In this document: one piece after another, positions 6,645 to 17,700 of the stretch
Numbering within the stretch: position 1 is the stretch's first letter
How the letters are laid out: each line of letters starts with the position of its first letter
DNA from: Chitinophaga oryzae
Lineage (GTDB): Bacteria > Bacteroidota > Bacteroidia > Chitinophagales > Chitinophagaceae
Assembly (NCBI RefSeq): GCF_012516375.2
Contig: NZ_CP051204.2
Span: 7,921,501 to 7,985,500, forward strand
Direction of reading: 5' to 3'
Length of the DNA stretch: 64,000 bases
Notes under the pieces: model-generated
What the model saw: only the letters and a program-made list of their open reading frames with translations
Told to the model about the DNA's origin: nothing
The model's database searches: none
Program-made: the position numbers and the translations under genes

Positions 6645-8801
6645 TTATAAGTTATTAATAACGTCCTGTCTTCTGTCAATACCGAAGTTCATGAACATTC
6701 CCAGGAAAATAAACCGTGGCACGCTGGGCGTGATTTCTCCGCGGCGCAATCCATCGGAGGAATAACGGTAACCGAATACCTGTTTATTGCCCGGTGCATT
6801 GCTCACACTCAGGACAAAAATGGTGAAAGCTTTGCGGATGGTCGTCAGATAGCTGGCGCTTACACCAAGCGCGTGATAGTCCATGGTTCTCTCCGACATG
6901 AATTTATCCGCCGGCAGGTTCGGATTGTAATACGGGCGGCCGGTGGCGAAAGTATACGTCAGCCCGAGATTGGTGCTCAGCTTCGGGAAAAAATGCTTGT
7001 ATACCAGGCTGGCCGTATGCGTGGCGGCAAAATCGGGCTGCACTTCTCTGGGATAGTTCAGGTAGTCGCGTTTGGTATCCAGCCAGGAATAGGAGATCCA
7101 GTAATCTACGTTTTTAATGCTCTTCCGGTCGCGCCAGAACAACTCTATGCCTTTCGCATAGCCTTTGCCGTTATTGCTATAATAGGGCGCCGTTTTCACG
7201 AGATCTGCATACTGCTTGTAAAACACCTCTGTACGGAAAGTATAATCGGAGGCCACCCGTTGATAGCTGGCGATGTAATGGGTAGCTTTCATATAGCCAA
7301 GGCCGTGGTCGAAACGGATATACTGCGGCTCCGGTTTCTGGTAATAATCACCGTAGGCCACGGAGAACTGGCTGTAGTTGTCCACTTTATAAGCCAGCGA
7401 TACACGGGGCGCTACGTTCATCCTGGCCAGCACAGAAGAATATTCCGCTCTGCCGCCTACGCGGCCTACGAAGCTGGGCGTGAAATAAATGTCCCCTTCC
7501 GCAAAGGCCGCCGTATAGTTGTCAGCGTAGTTGAAAGGCCGCTGGTTCACAGTGAACAGTTCAGTGGCATACTGGTATTCTCCGCCGAAACGGACAGCGG
7601 AGAACTGGCCGATGTTGCGGGTCAGCATCACGCGGGACTGGCTGAGTGAGGAGCGGAGCCGGATATCTGCCGGTGTCTGGCCTTTACCCAGCGTGTCTGT
7701 TACAATGTTGTCCCGGTTGTTGCTGAAAGAGACGCCCACATATATCCGCCAGTCTTTGCCAAGGCTTTCGCGCCATGTCATGTTCGTATAGATGTTACCG
7801 TTACGGACCTGATAGGACTCCCTGTCTCCGGGGTATTCAATGCTGGGAGAACTAAAGCCTATCTTGCTCCAGTTGCCGTAGCCGTAGAACTTCAGCAGAC
7901 CGGTAGCCGAAGTTTTTCTTCTGAAATTCAGGGAAGTGCCAATGATTTCAGGCCCCAGCTCAGGCGTTTGTTTGGGTTTCACCACCTGAAAATAAGGTGC
8001 GAGATTGGTGTAATCGCCTTCTACGCCCCAGGAAGATTTTTTATCCCTGGAGAGGTTTTCCACGCCTGCGCTGGCGCCGATGACCGACAGGCCTACACTG
8101 GAAGAAGATCGCTGCGGCAGGTCGGTAGATTCCAGTACCAGTGCGGAAGACAACGCCTGGCCATATTGCGCGGAATATCCGCCGCTGCTGAAGGTGGTGC
8201 CTTTAAAGAGGAATGGCGAAAAACGGCCCCGGCCGGGCATATCCGGCAGCGAGGAAGAAAAGGGGTTGCGTACCAGCATACCGTCTATTAACGTCTGCGT
8301 TTCGTATCCCGTGCCGCCGCGCACGAACAGGCCTTCGCGGTCGTTGGTCTGTTGCGCGCCGGGCAACGTCTTGATAGCGTTCACAATATCTGCGCCGGCG
8401 CCGGCGGTGGTCACAATATCGAGCGGTTTCAGCACGGTGCCTTTTTTGTCGTCGCTGGCTTCAAAGCTGCCGGCAGAAATAGTCACCACGCGCAACGCAT
8501 TGGCGGCGCTCTTCAGCACGATAGACAGCTGCTCGCCGTTCTCTGTCGTGATTTTAATTTCCATTGGCTGATAGCCGCTCAGCGTGGCAGCCAGGATACG
8601 TTCGCCCGCTTCGGCGGTAGTAAAGGAAAAGCTGCCGTCGGCTTTACTGGTGGCGCCGTCATAAGCGCCTTTGATGTACACGTTGACACCGGACAACGGA
8701 CGTTTCCTGTTGTCTGTTACTTTCCCGCTGATTTTGTGCTGTGCCAGCAATATCGCAGGTGAAAAAAGTAAAAGGGATAGATAAAGGTTGATCCTGAACA
8801 T
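6645..8801 (-). CDS. TonB-dependent receptor with carboxypeptidase-like domain
   Basis: 718-residue outer-membrane active transporter. After a signal peptide (FRINLYLSLLLFSPAILLA) comes a CarboxypepD_reg-like beta-sandwich (about 22-105, KISGKVTDNRKRPLSGVNVYIKG). The plug follows (about 115-230, with VNAIKTLPGAQQTNDREGLFVRGG), then a 22-strand-type barrel ending with an aromatic-rich terminal strand. It is shorter than SusC proteins and has no SusD neighbour, so it is not a classical polysaccharide utilisation pair; the substrate is unknown. It is followed at 11 bp by a small exported protein. A -7 element lies at 8849-8856. Confidence 0.93.
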   Translation of the reverse strand: MFRINLYLSLLLFSPAILLAQHKISGKVTDNRKRPLSGVNVYIKGAYDGATSKADGSFSFTTAEAGERILAATLSGYQPMEIKITTENGEQLSIVLKSAANALRVVTISAGSFEASDDKKGTVLKPLDIVTTAGAGADIVNAIKTLPGAQQTNDREGLFVRGGTGYETQTLIDGMLVRNPFSSSLPDMPGRGRFSPFLFKGTTFSSGGYSAQYGQALSSALVLESTDLPQRSSSSVGLSVIGASAGVENLSRDKKSSWGVEGDYTNLAPYFQVVKPKQTPELGPEIIGTSLNFRRKTSATGLLKFYGYGNWSKIGFSSPSIEYPGDRESYQVRNGNIYTNMTWRESLGKDWRIYVGVSFSNNRDNIVTDTLGKGQTPADIRLRSSLSQSRVMLTRNIGQFSAVRFGGEYQYATELFTVNQRPFNYADNYTAAFAEGDIYFTPSFVGRVGGRAEYSSVLARMNVAPRVSLAYKVDNYSQFSVAYGDYYQKPEPQYIRFDHGLGYMKATHYIASYQRVASDYTFRTEVFYKQYADLVKTAPYYSNNGKGYAKGIELFWRDRKSIKNVDYWISYSWLDTKRDYLNYPREVQPDFAATHTASLVYKHFFPKLSTNLGLTYTFATGRPYYNPNLPADKFMSERTMDYHALGVSASYLTTIRKAFTIFVLSVSNAPGNKQVFGYRYSSDGLRRGEITPSVPRFIFLGMFMNFGIDRRQDVINNL

Positions 8802-8848
8802 TTTTTTGGAGTTAGGCGAACCGAAGATAAACTAGTTTATATTGTAAA

Positions 8849-8856
8849 CAAAATTA
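8849..8856 (-). promoter_or_regulatory. TonB-receptor operon -7 element TAATTTTG
   Basis: Perfect TAnnTTTG match 48 bp upstream of the receptor ATG in a strongly A/T-rich stretch. No good -33 TTTG is seen at the usual distance. Confidence 0.45.
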
Positions 8857-8907
8857 TCTCAAAATAATTTTGTAATTATTTGATTATCAATTAAAACTAA
8901 AATAAAA

Positions 8908-8943
8908 GCCTGCACAAAGTCCTTCCGGATATTTTATGCAGGC
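8908..8943 (-). terminator. Terminator of the giant surface-protein operon
   Basis: Arms 8908-8914 and 8937-8943 (GCCTGCA / TGCAGGC) close a 22 nt loop. On the minus strand the hairpin is followed by TTTTATTTT. It lies 57 bp past the last gene of the operon and before the TonB-receptor promoter. Confidence 0.6.
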
Positions 8944-8999
8944 AATGCAGACGATATATAGTTGGGGGCATTATACATAATGCACCTATGGCGGCACCC

Positions 9000-9233
9000 T
9001 TACTTCTTCCGTTTCTTTTTAGGTGGATGCCCGTGTCCTTTGGAAGGATACGGCGGCGTTTCTTTCACAGCCGGCGGCGCAGGACAAATGGACTTACTGA
9101 CCGGCGTATTCTCATTCATATTTTTAGTATCAAACTCCACACTTTCTACATGATCGGGGTAATATACGCGGATAACATATGCTGCATCCGGTTCCAGTTT
9201 CGCTTCTATTTTCTCCGAAGGCGGCATAATCAT
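9000..9233 (-). CDS. Small protein or frameshifted tail of the PD40 protein
   Basis: 77 residues from the ATG at 9233, which overlaps the upstream stop as ATGA. The first half, IEAKLEPDAAYVIRVYYPDHVESVEFDTKN, resembles the last strands of a carboxypeptidase-regulatory-like beta-sandwich (compare the family pattern F-x-L-x-P-x-x-x-Y-x-V-x-A). The end is proline- and lysine-rich (PPKKKRKK). The upstream protein ends in the first strands of what looks like the same domain (VYLYNKTRG), so this may be the continuation after a one-base loss in the C-run at 9250-9253 rather than an independent gene. Listed as coding because the frame and codon use are convincing. Confidence 0.6.
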   Translation of the reverse strand: MIMPPSEKIEAKLEPDAAYVIRVYYPDHVESVEFDTKNMNENTPVSKSICPAPPAVKETPPYPSKGHGHPPKKKRKK

Positions 9234-10663
9234 GTAACACCATCCCATCCCCTGGTTTTGTTGTACAGATAAACGCAGGTAGCGGTACGCGCGCAGATAT
9301 CAACGGTGAAGGGTATACGCAACAACGGCACCGGCAACGGCTGCAGTTCCGGCAGCGCAGGCGGCAGGTTAAAGCTGTAAATATCATCGCCGCCGCGGCC
9401 GCCGGGCCTGTTGGAAGAGATAAACCCTTCCCGGCTGGTTTGCGGCACATAACAGAAGTCATCTGTGCTGGAATTAAAGGGAGGCAGCAGGTTTACCGGC
9501 GTGGTCCACGCCGCCCTGTTGCCGCTGGCGGCAAATACGTCGTACCCGCCCAAACCGGCTTTGCCTTTGCTGGCATAATACAACCTATCGCCGGCCCCTG
9601 TTACGGGAAACGCCTCATCGTCGGCAGTATTCAGTTCCGGGCCGCCGTTCTGTGGTTTTCCCCAGCTGTTGTCTGCTTGTTTTTCACAATACCAGATGTC
9701 GGTCCCTCCGCTGCCGCCGGGCATATCCGAAGCGACATACAGGATATTGCCCCCTTCATTCAGGGCGGCATGTCCTATCGAGTAGTCGTTGCTGTTATAG
9801 GGAAATGGCACCGGCGCCTGCCACTGATCGTTCTGCCTTACAAACACCAGCAGCTTCAGATGCCGCGTGCCATACACCGGTCTTTCCTTTTTATCGTAAG
9901 GTATGCGGCGCGCAGGATCAGTAACGGTTACATAAGCGGTATCGCCGCCGGGGGTAAAACAAACCGGCCCTACGTGGTAAGGATAGTTATTGATCACCGA
10001 TGAAAAATCTTTCACATAACCGATGCCCGACTGCCCGGCTTCCGCTTCATACAACTTGCCGTACCCCGCATTATTGCGGCCATAGCGGCGGCGGGTCCCT
10101 TTGATGTACCATACATTTCTGCGCACGCTGTCAGACACCAAAACGACATGATTGCCGTGCCAGGTGGCACCCCAGTCATTTTTACCGGTGTTGACGCCGG
10201 TTTCGTTTTTCAGGTTCACCGCCCCCGGAAGCCCTTGCCACCTCGCCGCAGAATCACAACCGGCGATGCGGGAGGCAACCCGCTGCTGGTCCGGGTACTG
10301 ACTGTATTGTTGTCTGGCTTCATCGTAGCGGCCAAGGCTCTTCAGCATATCGCCGTAATGCAGGCGGTCTTCCGGCGTAGCGGTATTGTCCTGCAACAGC
10401 TGGGCGTACCAGTAGGCGGCTTTCTCATACTGGTTATACAACCGGTAGGAAGTGGCCAGCCGCTCCTTTATTTCAGCTGCATGTTTGCGGCCTTCCCGGG
10501 TACGTAACAACCTCTCGTATAGTCCTGCCGCCTGTGCATACTCCTCCCTGCGGAAACGGATATCCGCTGTTTTGCTGATAGATGGCTGTTCCTGGGCAAC
10601 GGCCGCCAGGGTGGAGCAAAACAGTATGCCGGTGGTAAAATAATGGATCATTGTTTTTCTCAT
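9230..10663 (-). CDS. TPR and PD40 beta-propeller exported protein (T9SS-associated)
   Basis: 477 residues. The signal peptide ends near AAVAQEQ. TPR-like helices cover about 30-140 (YAQAAGLYERLL, YEKAAYWYAQLL, YDEARQQYSQY). A WD40-like PD40 propeller covers about 190-435, with the signature strings SDMPGGSGGTDIWYCEK, YYASKGKAGLGGYDVF and SSNRPGGRGGDDIYSF. Relatives next to porP/sprF genes usually continue into a beta-sandwich and a C-terminal OmpA domain. Here the frame ends abruptly after VYLYNKTRGWDGVT, and no OmpA domain follows. It starts 12 bp after porP/sprF in the same operon. Confidence 0.87.
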   Translation of the reverse strand: MRKTMIHYFTTGILFCSTLAAVAQEQPSISKTADIRFRREEYAQAAGLYERLLRTREGRKHAAEIKERLATSYRLYNQYEKAAYWYAQLLQDNTATPEDRLHYGDMLKSLGRYDEARQQYSQYPDQQRVASRIAGCDSAARWQGLPGAVNLKNETGVNTGKNDWGATWHGNHVVLVSDSVRRNVWYIKGTRRRYGRNNAGYGKLYEAEAGQSGIGYVKDFSSVINNYPYHVGPVCFTPGGDTAYVTVTDPARRIPYDKKERPVYGTRHLKLLVFVRQNDQWQAPVPFPYNSNDYSIGHAALNEGGNILYVASDMPGGSGGTDIWYCEKQADNSWGKPQNGGPELNTADDEAFPVTGAGDRLYYASKGKAGLGGYDVFAASGNRAAWTTPVNLLPPFNSSTDDFCYVPQTSREGFISSNRPGGRGGDDIYSFNLPPALPELQPLPVPLLRIPFTVDICARTATCVYLYNKTRGWDGVT

Positions 10664-10675
10664 GCCTGCAATATT

Positions 10676-11677
10676 TTAAAAGTACCTTGGGCTACGGGTG
10701 CGGGATTCATATTTTTTACTGTTAAACAGGAAGCCTACAGAGATTTCATGTGATCCCTGCTGATAGCTGGCCATTTTGCTGACCGTAATATCGTAGGCAT
10801 AACCAATGCGTAATTGCGGCGTGGCATAAAACTCTACCAGTACGCTGGCAGCGTCCAGCTGCTCCAGGTCTTTGGATAACGCCGGTTTGTTCCACAGTTT
10901 CACGCCTGTACGATAAGATCCGCCTACCCATAACCGGTCGGCGATCAACAGGAACGCATTCAGGTCTACATTGGTCGGTCCTTTAAAATCCTCTTTCACC
11001 ATCAGGGAGGGTTTCAGCTTGAGATTTTCGGACAGGTTGAGCATATAACCGGCAGTCAGGTAAAGGTGCTGTGTTTTTTTCAGCGTATTGTAATTGTATC
11101 CGCCCCAGTAGTAGTTGATGTTTGCGGAATAGAGCGAGAACAGGTCCATTACAGATACGCCGGCGTAAAACTTAGGCGTGTAGTAATATACGCCGAAACG
11201 CGCATCCGGCACTATTTTGGAAGTTTTCCCCAGCGGAATGGCCTGGTCCAGGTCGTCCACATATTTTAAGGCGGTGCCATCTATGCTGTACTGGGTGATA
11301 CCACCGCCGATGCCGATACACAGGCGCCGGGTGTCTTCCGGGTCCAGCGGAATACGGTAGGAGTAAAACCCGTAGGCCGAAAGGTTTTCCTGCGGCCCCA
11401 GTTTGTCCAGCATCACCTGCGCGCCTACCCCTACCCTTTCATCCCTGGCATTGGTAAGACCATCTATAGAGATGCCTGCCGTGGTGGGCGCCCCGGGGAA
11501 GTCCACCCACTGATGGCGGTATATCGCATTCAGATACCAATCCTGTTTGTATCCTGCATAGGCAGGGTTTACGCTCAGGCCATTGAACACATACTGGCTG
11601 AACTGCACATTTTGCTGGGCAGTGGCTGTCAGTAGCCCGATGCAGCCGCATACAAGTAATAAAAATCGCTTTGTCAT
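10676..11677 (-). CDS. PorP/SprF family type IX secretion outer-membrane protein
   Basis: 333-residue outer-membrane beta-barrel of the PorP/SprF family. Signal peptide TKRFLLLVCGCIGLLTATA-QQ; the family hallmark QFSQYVFNGLSVNPAYAG follows directly. Known members such as SprF of Flavobacterium are needed for export of large type B (CHU_C-tailed) cargo by the type IX system. The gene lies 26 bp after a giant CHU_C protein, so it is very likely its dedicated partner. The reading frame extends upstream to 11812, but that part overlaps the giant gene and lacks signal-peptide character; the ATG at 11677 is clearly the start. Confidence 0.95.
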   Translation of the reverse strand: MTKRFLLLVCGCIGLLTATAQQNVQFSQYVFNGLSVNPAYAGYKQDWYLNAIYRHQWVDFPGAPTTAGISIDGLTNARDERVGVGAQVMLDKLGPQENLSAYGFYSYRIPLDPEDTRRLCIGIGGGITQYSIDGTALKYVDDLDQAIPLGKTSKIVPDARFGVYYYTPKFYAGVSVMDLFSLYSANINYYWGGYNYNTLKKTQHLYLTAGYMLNLSENLKLKPSLMVKEDFKGPTNVDLNAFLLIADRLWVGGSYRTGVKLWNKPALSKDLEQLDAASVLVEFYATPQLRIGYAYDITVSKMASYQQGSHEISVGFLFNSKKYESRTRSPRYF

Positions 11678-11703
11678 ATGTGTGGACCGGTTTTTTAGGT
11701 TGA

Positions 11704-14700
11704 TTACCGCATCAATTCTATCCATCCTTTGTAGGACCTTTCTCCGCCCTCTGCCGTTCTCAGCTTCAGTACGTAGTAGTAAGTGCCTTCGCTTAATCCG
11801 TGGCCATCCCATTCGTTTTGATAGTTTTTGGATTGATATACCTGGTTACCCCAGCGGTTATAGATAAAGAGCGATGAGTTGGGATAACGGGAGATACCGA
11901 TGATCATAAAGCGATCGTTCCTGCCGTCGCCGTTCGGCGTAATCACGTTCGGGATGAAAATATCATCGCCGGATACTGTTACGGGTGACGTCACAGCGGT
12001 GTTGTTAGACAGGTCCGGATCTTTAACGGCGCTGGTAACGGTCGCTGCATTCACCACTATACCGTTACTGTTGATGCGGGCGGTCAGCTCCATGGTGGCC
12101 GTTTGTCCGGATGCCAGTACAGGCACTTCCCATACCACGATCCTGGACACCGCGTCATAACGGGTGATGCCCGCGCTCACATTGATACCGCCTAAAAGAT
12201 CGAGGTTACCGGTAAGCGTATCCCTCACCACGATAGTATGTGCTGAATCCGGTCCTGCATTGGTCAGTGTTATCCGGAATACGGCCTTACCGCCTGTTTG
12301 CAACGGCTCGTTGTTCATCAGCACTTTTTTCAGCTGGAGGTCAGCCAGTTTCAGGATCAGCCGTTGTTCCACTTTTGTAACAATTGTTCCGCTCGTATTG
12401 TTGGCTGGATTGGTATCAATTGCGCCATTGGGGGCGGTAATAGTGGCAGTATTGCTCAGGAAGCCTGGTACCGGCGCTACGCCACTGATACCCAGCCTTG
12501 CTTCGCTGCCCGCCGGGAACGTGCCGATAGTGGCCGTCACCGTGCGATTGCTCACATTTACCCGGACATTGCCTGCGCCACCGCTGACGGTGAGCACTAC
12601 GCCTTCGATGTCGTTAATGCCTGCCGGCAGCACATCTGTCACCACTGCTCCATCTCCGGCCGCCAGACCGTTATTTCTGGCGGTGAGCACATAGTGGATG
12701 GTATCGCCGGTACTGGCGGTTGGCGGGCCGGACTTGGTAATGGCCAGGTCCAGGTTCCGTTGTACCGTAGTAGTGGCGGTAGCGTTGAAGGTATCGCCTT
12801 CCGCGGTGGCAGTGACCTTATTGGTGAGCACACCGGCGAAGGCCGGGCTTATCTGTCCTTTTACCAGGATATGCACCATATTATCGCTGCCGGCGGGGAT
12901 TATGGCGGTGAGGTTGACCATATTACCGGTGCCACTGCCCCCGCTAAGCACCTGTGCGGCGCCGCTCACGGAAGCGGTCCAGCGTACGCCTGTAATGGCG
13001 GCAGGTATAATATCCTGTACGGTTACCTTACTGAGATCGCTCACGCCCGGGTCGGACACGATGATGTCATACTGGATACTGTCGCCCGCGGCGGCCGTGG
13101 CCGGCGCTATTTTCACCAGCCCTACGGTATGGGTCCTGATAATGCTGGTAAAAACAGTATCACTGGGCACCTGGCGGCCGTCGGCGCTGGTCAGCAGCGC
13201 GCTGTTGAAGATGCCTCTTGAAGCCGCATTGCTGGCCACCCGTCCGTTGATAATGATCCGGATGCTGTTGCCTGCTCCGGCGTTAATGTTGCCAGTCACG
13301 TCCACATTATTACCGCTGCCGGTGGCATTGGCGGTAACCGTCGCTGCACCGGTACCTGCTGCCTGCCAGGTGACGTTGGTGACACCGGCAGGGACCATAT
13401 CCGTAATACGGATGCCTTTCGCGTTGGACGGGCCCAGGTTGGTGGCCGTCACCACATAGGTGATGGTACTGCCTGCAGTGGCATTTGGCGGACCTGTTTT
13501 AGCAATGGCCAGCTGCGACTCGTTGCTGACGGTTGTTGCAACGGATGACGGATATACGCGGCCGGAATTATCTGTCGCCCGGGCGGTATTTTCTATCGTA
13601 CCGGTAAAGTCAGGCGCAATCACCCCGTTGATGATCACCTGTATGCTGTTGCCCGCTCCGGCAGGTACATCGGCTTTAAAGGAGAGCTGTTGCGTAGTTC
13701 CGGACACCGGCGTACCTGCAGCCAGAGAGGCGGCTCCCTGGGTGATGATCTTCCAGGACACGGCTCCTATCTGCGACGGGATGATGTCTGTAACGGTTGC
13801 ATTCCGCAGGTCGGAAGGACCGGTATTGCTGAGGTCCAGCGTGTATACGATATCATTACCGGCGGCGGCTTCTTCCGGACCGGACTTGGTGAACACCACG
13901 CCCGGCTGCTGTTCCAGCTGCGTTTGTACGCTGTCTTGCGCCATTACGCCGGTGCTGTTGGATACCGTCGCCGTATTCTTCACGATGCCGCTGGCATTGG
14001 AAGCGATGGTACCGGTAACGGTCACCAATACACTATGTCCACTGCCTGCCGGTATGTCTGCGTTGATACTGATGTTATTGCCGGTACCGCTGCCGCTGCC
14101 ATGTACTATGGCGCCGGTGGCGGCGGCGGTCCATGTTACGTTCGTTACTGCCGCCGGCACTACGTCTGCAATCGTCACGTTCGCAGCGTTGGATGGCCCG
14201 TTATTGGTGACCTGCAGCGTATAGGTAATGCTGCTGCCGGCGGCCAGCGTATCCGGACCGGATTTGCTGAGCTGCAGCGCTGTCTGCGAAGTAACTGTTG
14301 TCACCACTGGTGGCGTAGGCACGGTAGTACCGCCGAAAGTATAGCTGGCGGTATTGGTAACAGTGCCTGTCAGCGCCGGGTCGGTGTCTCCTTCTATCGT
14401 GATAACGACGCGGTTATCGGCGCCTGCCGGCACATTCGCTGTCAGGGCCACGTTGCCGGTTTGATTGACGATGTTACCGCCCTGTATCACCGCTGTACCA
14501 AAGGCCGTAGCAGACCATACAGGGTTCAGCAGCTGCGGTGGCAGAACATCACTCACCTGGATATTGGCGGCGTCGCCCGGACCACCGTTCTGCAATACCA
14601 GGTTGTAACTGATATGCCCGCCGGCAGCTACAGTAGCCGGGCCTGACTTGCTGAGCTGTACAGACGCCTTGTTGTATACGATCGTAATCACCCTCTCAGA

Positions 14701-17700
14701 AGACGTCGTGATGTTATTCAGTGTAGCCGTGGCCGTATTGCCGATGGTGTCAGTAACAGTAAAGGAAGGCTGTAATACACCGCTCACGACGATATGTATG
14801 GAGTGGCTGCTTCCCGGGGGAACATTGGCAGTCAATGCTACATTACCGGCCTGGTCCTGCAGGTTGCCGCCATTGATGGCAGCTGCGCCGGTGGCAGTGG
14901 CCGACCAGGTAACCTGCTGCAGCTGCGGCGGCAGTACGTCAGCGATCTGCATATTGGCGGCGTTGGACGGACCGTCATTGTACACGTCGATGGTGTACGC
15001 GATCCTGGAGCCTGCAGCAGCGGAATCAGGACCGGCTTTCACCACCCTCAGTTTGCTGAGCTGTGTGATAAGTGTTTGTGCCGTGTCAGTTACCGGTGCG
15101 CCATTGGCAGGCGTTATGGCGGCCACGTTCGTGATGGTACCGCTTGTCACTGCGGCATTTACCTGCCCGTTGACCATCACCATGATGGTACCGCCGGCAG
15201 GGATATCTGCTTTGAAGCTGACATTGCCACTGCCATTGGTGATGTTGCCGCCGCCGATCGTTGCGCCGTTGCCGGCGGTAGCTGACCAGGTGGCGTTCTG
15301 CACCTGCTGCGGCAGCACGTCGCTGATGGTAGCGCCTACGGCGGTAGACGGGCCGTTATTGGCCACTGAAATACTGTAGGAAATATTGCTGCCTGCCGCG
15401 ATTGTAGCCGGACCGGATTTAGTGATCACCAGTCCCGGCGTATTGTTGATACGGGTATCTATGGTATTGCTCAGGGTTGTTCCGGCGACGGCCCTGTTGC
15501 TGAGGGTACCGTTGAAGGCCGGATCGGTGATGCCGTTGATGGTCACCGTTACCGTGCCGCCGGCAGGGATATCTGCGGTCAGGTTTACATTACCGGTACC
15601 GGAAGCGGCGCCGCTGATCGTGGCATTCGTTGCCACACCCTGCCAGTTCACGTTGGCAATGCCGGCCGGTATCGTATCGCGGATAACCACGCCGGTAGCA
15701 TTGGACGGGCCGTTGTTACGGACCAACAGCGTATATGCGATACCGTTACCTGCCACTATGCTGGCGGGGCCGGATTTCACGATAGTAATACCAGTAGCGG
15801 CGGTCACCACAGTGTTTACGGTGGCGGTGGCCGGCAGCGGGTCGGTCACACCTGCCGGAGGCTTAGCGCTCGCGGTGTTCACCAGCGTTCCGGTGAAGGC
15901 AGGATCTACAATACCTTTTACATGAATGGTCACTTCTCCGCTGTTAGCCGGTATGTCTGCATTCAGGGAAATGTTATTACCGCTGCCACTGCTGCTGGTA
16001 ACGGTGGCGCCGTTTACAGCCGTCGCCGTCCAGGTTACGTTCATCACACCGGCAGGCACCACATCCTGGATGGCAGCGCCCATGGCATCAGCCGGACCGT
16101 TATTGGTAACGGTAAGCAGGTAGTCGATCGCTTCTCCGGCCAGCATAGCTGTCGGACCGGACTTGCTGATGCGCAGGTCTACGGACTTATTCACAGAGGT
16201 CACCACGGAACTGGTTTTGGTCCCTCCTGCTTCTACCACAACGGTATTGGTGATGGTAGCCGCAGCAGTGGATTTCACGGTACCGTTCACGGTGATGGTG
16301 ATGGTACCGGAGCTGCTGCCACCCAGCATACCGGAGAGGCTGATGTTATTGCCGGTGCCGCTGGCCGGCGTTACGCCGGCGTTGCCGGTAGCGGTGGCGG
16401 TCCAGCTGTTGACCGTAATATCTGCCGGCACAGCATCTGTGATGGTGATGCCGGTAGCGTCAGAAAGACCATTGTTGGTGAGTACGATGCTGTAGGCGAT
16501 CGGGTCTTTTACATTCACGGACGCGGGGCCCGACTTGGATACCTGTACGCCTACATCTGTGGTGATGACGGTAGAGATACTGCTGCTGTTATTGGCCGGG
16601 ATAGTTTCTGTCACATCTGCCGGCGGCGTTACAGTAGCAGTATTGCTGATAGTGCCGGTAGCGGAAGGATCTACGGTTCCGGTGATGGTCACCAGGATGC
16701 TGTTGCCGTTGCCCGCAGCGATATCACCGGTGAGGGTGAGGGTGTTGCCGGTAATCACCGGCACAGCAGCGGCAGCATTACCGGTAGCGGTGGCGGTAGC
16801 GCCACTGATAATAATGCCGGATGGGATGACATCTGTAATCACGGCATCGTCTACGTCAGACTCGCCGCGGTTGGTGATCTGCAGCTGATAGGTGATGTCC
16901 TGGCCCGCGTTGATATTAGCCGGACCGGATTTCACGATCACCAGGTCTGCCTGACGGCTTACCGCGGTGATGGCCGTAGCGCTTACCGGCTGCGGATTAT
17001 CTACTCCTGCCGGAGGCGTTGCTGTCACAGTATTGCTGATATTGGTACCGTTGGCGGTAGACGGATCTATTCTTCCTTTCACCGTAATGACAATGCTGCT
17101 GGTATCAGCGGCCATGTCTGCTGTCAGGTCCACATTACCGTTACCACTGCCGGCAGACACTACGGTATTAGGACCGGTAGAAACAGCTGTCCATGTGGCC
17201 TGCAATATACCGGACGGGATCACATCGCGGATAGCCACTCCTTTCAGGTTGGACGGCCCGGCGTTATGCACCGTCAGTACATAGGTGATATCGGAGCCTG
17301 CGGCGGCGCTGCCCGGCGCGCTCTTCACCACGCGGAGATTACCACTGCGGCCTACGGTGGTGTTAACGGTAGACGATACCGGCGTTTGACCAGTGATAGC
17401 GGCAGTAGCTGTATTGGACAGGCTGGTACCTGTAAAGTCGGCATTCAGTATGCCCGTTACCGTTATATCTATGCCGTTGCCTGCGCCCACAGGAATATTA
17501 CCGGTCAGTGTCACATTACCGGTGCCGCCGGCAGTGCCAACGCTGGCAGTACCGGTGGCCGCGGCGGTCCACGCCGGTTGCAGGATGGCCGGATCTATCA
17601 CGTCATTGACAGCGATATTCACCGCATCGGATGGCCCGTTATTCGCAAGGTGGATAGTGTATTTTATCGAATCGCCGGCAAATGCTTTACCAGGACCATT

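Noticed and set aside
11678..11812. Upstream extension of the porP/sprF frame
   Set aside because: It overlaps the end of the giant gene in another frame; the signal peptide begins at the ATG at 11677.
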